Below, one piece after another: positions 7,183 through 8,470 of a stretch of 8,470 nt of DNA (its first letter is position 1; every line of letters starts with the position of its first letter). The DNA lies in NCBI GenBank assembly GCA_021775835.1, contig JAJFHC010000127.1, positions 1 through 8,470 on the forward strand. Reading direction: 5' to 3'. The position numbers and the translations under genes were made by a program. Origin of the DNA: Hyphomicrobiales bacterium (GTDB taxonomy: Bacteria > Pseudomonadota > Alphaproteobacteria > Rhizobiales > JAJFHC01). The notes beneath the pieces were generated by a model. The model saw only the letters and a list, made by a program, of their open reading frames with translations. It was not told the DNA's origin and did no database searches.

Positions 7183-7358
7183 ATGCCCGTTTGTCTGGTG
7201 CAATTCGACTCTAACGGCGAGAAGCGGCACAATGTTGTTCCGATTCTCTTTGAATTTTCATCGGACGTATTCGAGACGTCGGCACAATCAAATTAATGCC
7301 TGATTTCGATGATACCGTTCAGGTGTTGCCACCAGCCGGGCGAAACTACTACACGACC

Positions 7359-7388
7359 TTCATAAGGGCATCACGGGGGGCTTGGCAA
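7359..7388 (-). promoter_or_regulatory. Candidate promoter for rne
   Basis: On the minus strand TTGCCA (7388-7383) and TATGAA (7364-7359) are separated by 18 bp. Five of six -35 bases and four of six -10 bases match the sigma-70 consensus. Transcription from here would give a leader of roughly 525 nt containing both hairpins. It was chosen by eye and other weak matches exist. Confidence 0.25.
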
Positions 7389-7401
7389 GTACACTTTCTG
7401 A

Positions 7402-7430
7402 TTGACATTAATGGAGAGCTTGTTGTTTTG
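7402..7430 (+). promoter_or_regulatory. Weak candidate promoter for the amidase gene
   Basis: A perfect TTGACA (7402-7407) stands 17 bp before GTTTTG (7425-7430), giving a leader of about 130 nt. The -10 box is poor. An alternative is TTAACC (7493-7498) with GATAAC (7515-7520) at 16 bp spacing. Neither can be preferred from sequence alone. Confidence 0.2.
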
Positions 7431-7567
7431 CGAAGTTGATTTGCAATCCGGACACGTTCACACCATTGTTTCGGGCGGATGGAAACCAAGGATTAACCAT
7501 CATTACAGTAGCCTGATAACTGCGCGGTTGGCAGCGGGGACCGGTTGGGAAAACTGCTTTGTTTTGC

Positions 7568-8470
7568 ATGTCGACAATTCGAATCGGACTAGGTCAGTCA
7601 GTTGCTCTCGTACTGTTTGCAATGGCTATGTTTGTGGGAGAGCCGCTTTTCGGCGCAGCCGACGGCTTCGCCCAAAAGGCCGACCGGGTACCGGTAGCAT
7701 CAGCCGCCAGACTGGGCGGTGACGCCCGTCGCACACGTTTTGTGACGGATCTCTCAAAACCAGTACAATTCAATGCTTATGTCTTGCCTGATCCATATCG
7801 AATCATTGTCGATATGGAAGAGGTGACATTCCAGCTTCCCGCAGGACTGGGAGCCACCGGCCGTGGACTGATCGATGCGTACCGTTACGGTTTGTTCGGT
7901 CCCGGACGATCCCGCATCGTCATGGACGCCAATGCGCCAATCATAATCGAGAAAGCGTTCATTCTAGACAACAAGGATGGCTTTCCCGCCCGCCTTGTCA
8001 TTGATGTGGTCCGGGTCGATGTCAAACAGGCGAAGCTCAAGGCTGGCGTCAAACACAGCCCCAATCCGGTCAAGAGTAACTCTCAAAAGGCCGGAAAACG
8101 CTCCGATCCTGACCGTACGACCGTTGCGGTTAGGCCCAAGCCAAAACCAAAAAACAAGGGAAAACGAAGCAGTCGACCGGTTGTGGTGCTAGATCCAGGA
8201 CACGGTGGTGTAGATCCCGGAACAAGCGGAAAGCGGGGTACAGCAGAAAAAACCGTCGTCTACAAGTTTGCACTTGAACTTAGAAAGCGGCTCAGAGCCA
8301 CGGGAAAATTCACGGTTCTTATGACCCGGAACAAGGATACTTTCGTCCGGTTGCGAGATCGGGTTCGGTTTGCCCGGCAAAGTGGTGCGGATCTGTTCAT
8401 TGCCATTCACGCGGACTCCGTTCGCAGCGGCGATGCTCGCGGGGCTACCGTCTATACCCTTTCCGAAAAG
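7568..8470 (+). CDS. amiC: N-acetylmuramoyl-L-alanine amidase with AMIN domain (3' end outside window)
   Basis: The 301 visible codons are open to the right edge. The protein is a periplasmic zinc enzyme that cuts the bond between N-acetylmuramic acid and L-alanine in peptidoglycan, usually during daughter-cell separation. It has a signal peptide (about 1-30, ending LFGA; no twin arginine, so Sec), an AMIN domain (about 54-152, beginning RRTRFVTDLSKPV) that in this family localises the enzyme to peptidoglycan or septum, a basic Lys/Pro-rich linker (about 155-203), and the start of an Amidase_3 domain. Three zinc ligands are visible: H212 in LDPGHGG, E227 in GTAEKTV and H281 in IAIHADS. The catalytic glutamate near the C-terminus is outside the window. 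ATG at 7568 is the first plausible start after the in-frame TAA at 7517 and yields a proper signal peptide. Its Shine-Dalgarno is weak (GGGAA about 16 nt upstream). The symbol follows domain order; amiA/amiB-type names are equally possible. It is divergent from rne. Confidence 0.94.
   Translation, partial: MSTIRIGLGQSVALVLFAMAMFVGEPLFGAADGFAQKADRVPVASAARLGGDARRTRFVTDLSKPVQFNAYVLPDPYRIIVDMEEVTFQLPAGLGATGRGLIDAYRYGLFGPGRSRIVMDANAPIIIEKAFILDNKDGFPARLVIDVVRVDVKQAKLKAGVKHSPNPVKSNSQKAGKRSDPDRTTVAVRPKPKPKNKGKRSSRPVVVLDPGHGGVDPGTSGKRGTAEKTVVYKFALELRKRLRATGKFTVLMTRNKDTFVRLRDRVRFARQSGADLFIAIHADSVRSGDARGATVYTLSEK

Larger units (their letters stand above)
6826..7567. other. Long divergent intergenic region: rne 5' leader and amidase promoter region
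   Basis: No convincing gene is present in these 742 bases; open frames here have no RBS or recognisable composition and mostly run out of phase into rne or the amidase. On the rne side it holds two perfect hairpins (6962-6984 and 7165-7182), a 6-3-6 inverted repeat (7081-7095) and repeated CGGCACAA words (7225-7233 and 7280-7288 on plus; 6972-6979 on minus). Long structured leaders through which RNase E controls its own mRNA are known in enterobacteria; the same role here is inferred from position and structure only. Confidence 0.6.

Noticed and set aside
6693..7232. A 179-codon minus-strand open frame covering much of the rne leader and running into rne.
   Set aside because: It overlaps the rne start out of frame, has no recognisable domain and has mixed, uneven composition typical of non-coding sequence.
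7493..7507. TTAACCAT resembling a CtrA half-site upstream of the amidase.
   Set aside because: The second half-site at the usual 7-bp spacing is TACA, not TTAA; only a half-match, so not called.
7402..7722. A plus-strand open frame starting at TTG and overlapping the amidase start.
   Set aside because: It is out of frame with the amidase, has no RBS, and overlaps its signal peptide and early coding region.

Overview
The window looks like chromosomal core sequence from an alphaproteobacterium, most likely Hyphomicrobiales (Rhizobiales) or a close relative. The basis is an RNase E with a long acidic insertion inside its S1 domain and a C-terminal GWW motif, lying divergent to an AMIN-Amidase_3 cell-wall amidase. 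The DNA is moderately GC-rich. There is no sign of phage, transposon, CRISPR, tRNA or rRNA sequence. Species and genus cannot be resolved from this window.

Layout from left to right. (1) On the minus strand, a BepA-like M48 metalloprotease with a C-terminal helical/TPR region (984-2345) is followed after 31 bp by a DsbA-family thiol oxidoreductase (1-952, its C-terminus running off the left edge). The two are probably one transcript. (2) A 346-bp divergent intergenic region holds short repeated words and only weak promoter candidates. (3) On the plus strand, a fold-type I PLP aminotransferase (2692-3861) starts with GTG. (4) The complete RNase E gene lies on the minus strand (3928-6825), convergent with the aminotransferase. 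(5) A 742-bp gene-free region (6826-7567) separates rne from the divergent amidase. It contains two perfect hairpins and repeated CGGCACAA words, as expected for a long regulatory rne leader. (6) An N-acetylmuramoyl-L-alanine amidase (7568 to the right edge) has its AMIN domain and the first part of its zinc amidase domain in the window.

Functionally the window combines envelope maintenance (M48 protease, thiol oxidoreductase, amidase) with central RNA decay (RNase E). The protease-oxidoreductase pair is suggestive because E. coli BepA and Dsb proteins both act on the disulfide-bonded outer-membrane protein LptD.

The most interesting points are: an exact 32-residue module present three times before the thioredoxin fold of the DsbA protein; an ATG-TGA start-stop at the ideal Shine-Dalgarno distance just before the TTG start of the M48 gene; the structured rne leader with possible competing pairings; and the roughly 200-residue acidic insertion that splits the RNase E S1 domain. 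I saw no clearly new multi-gene system.
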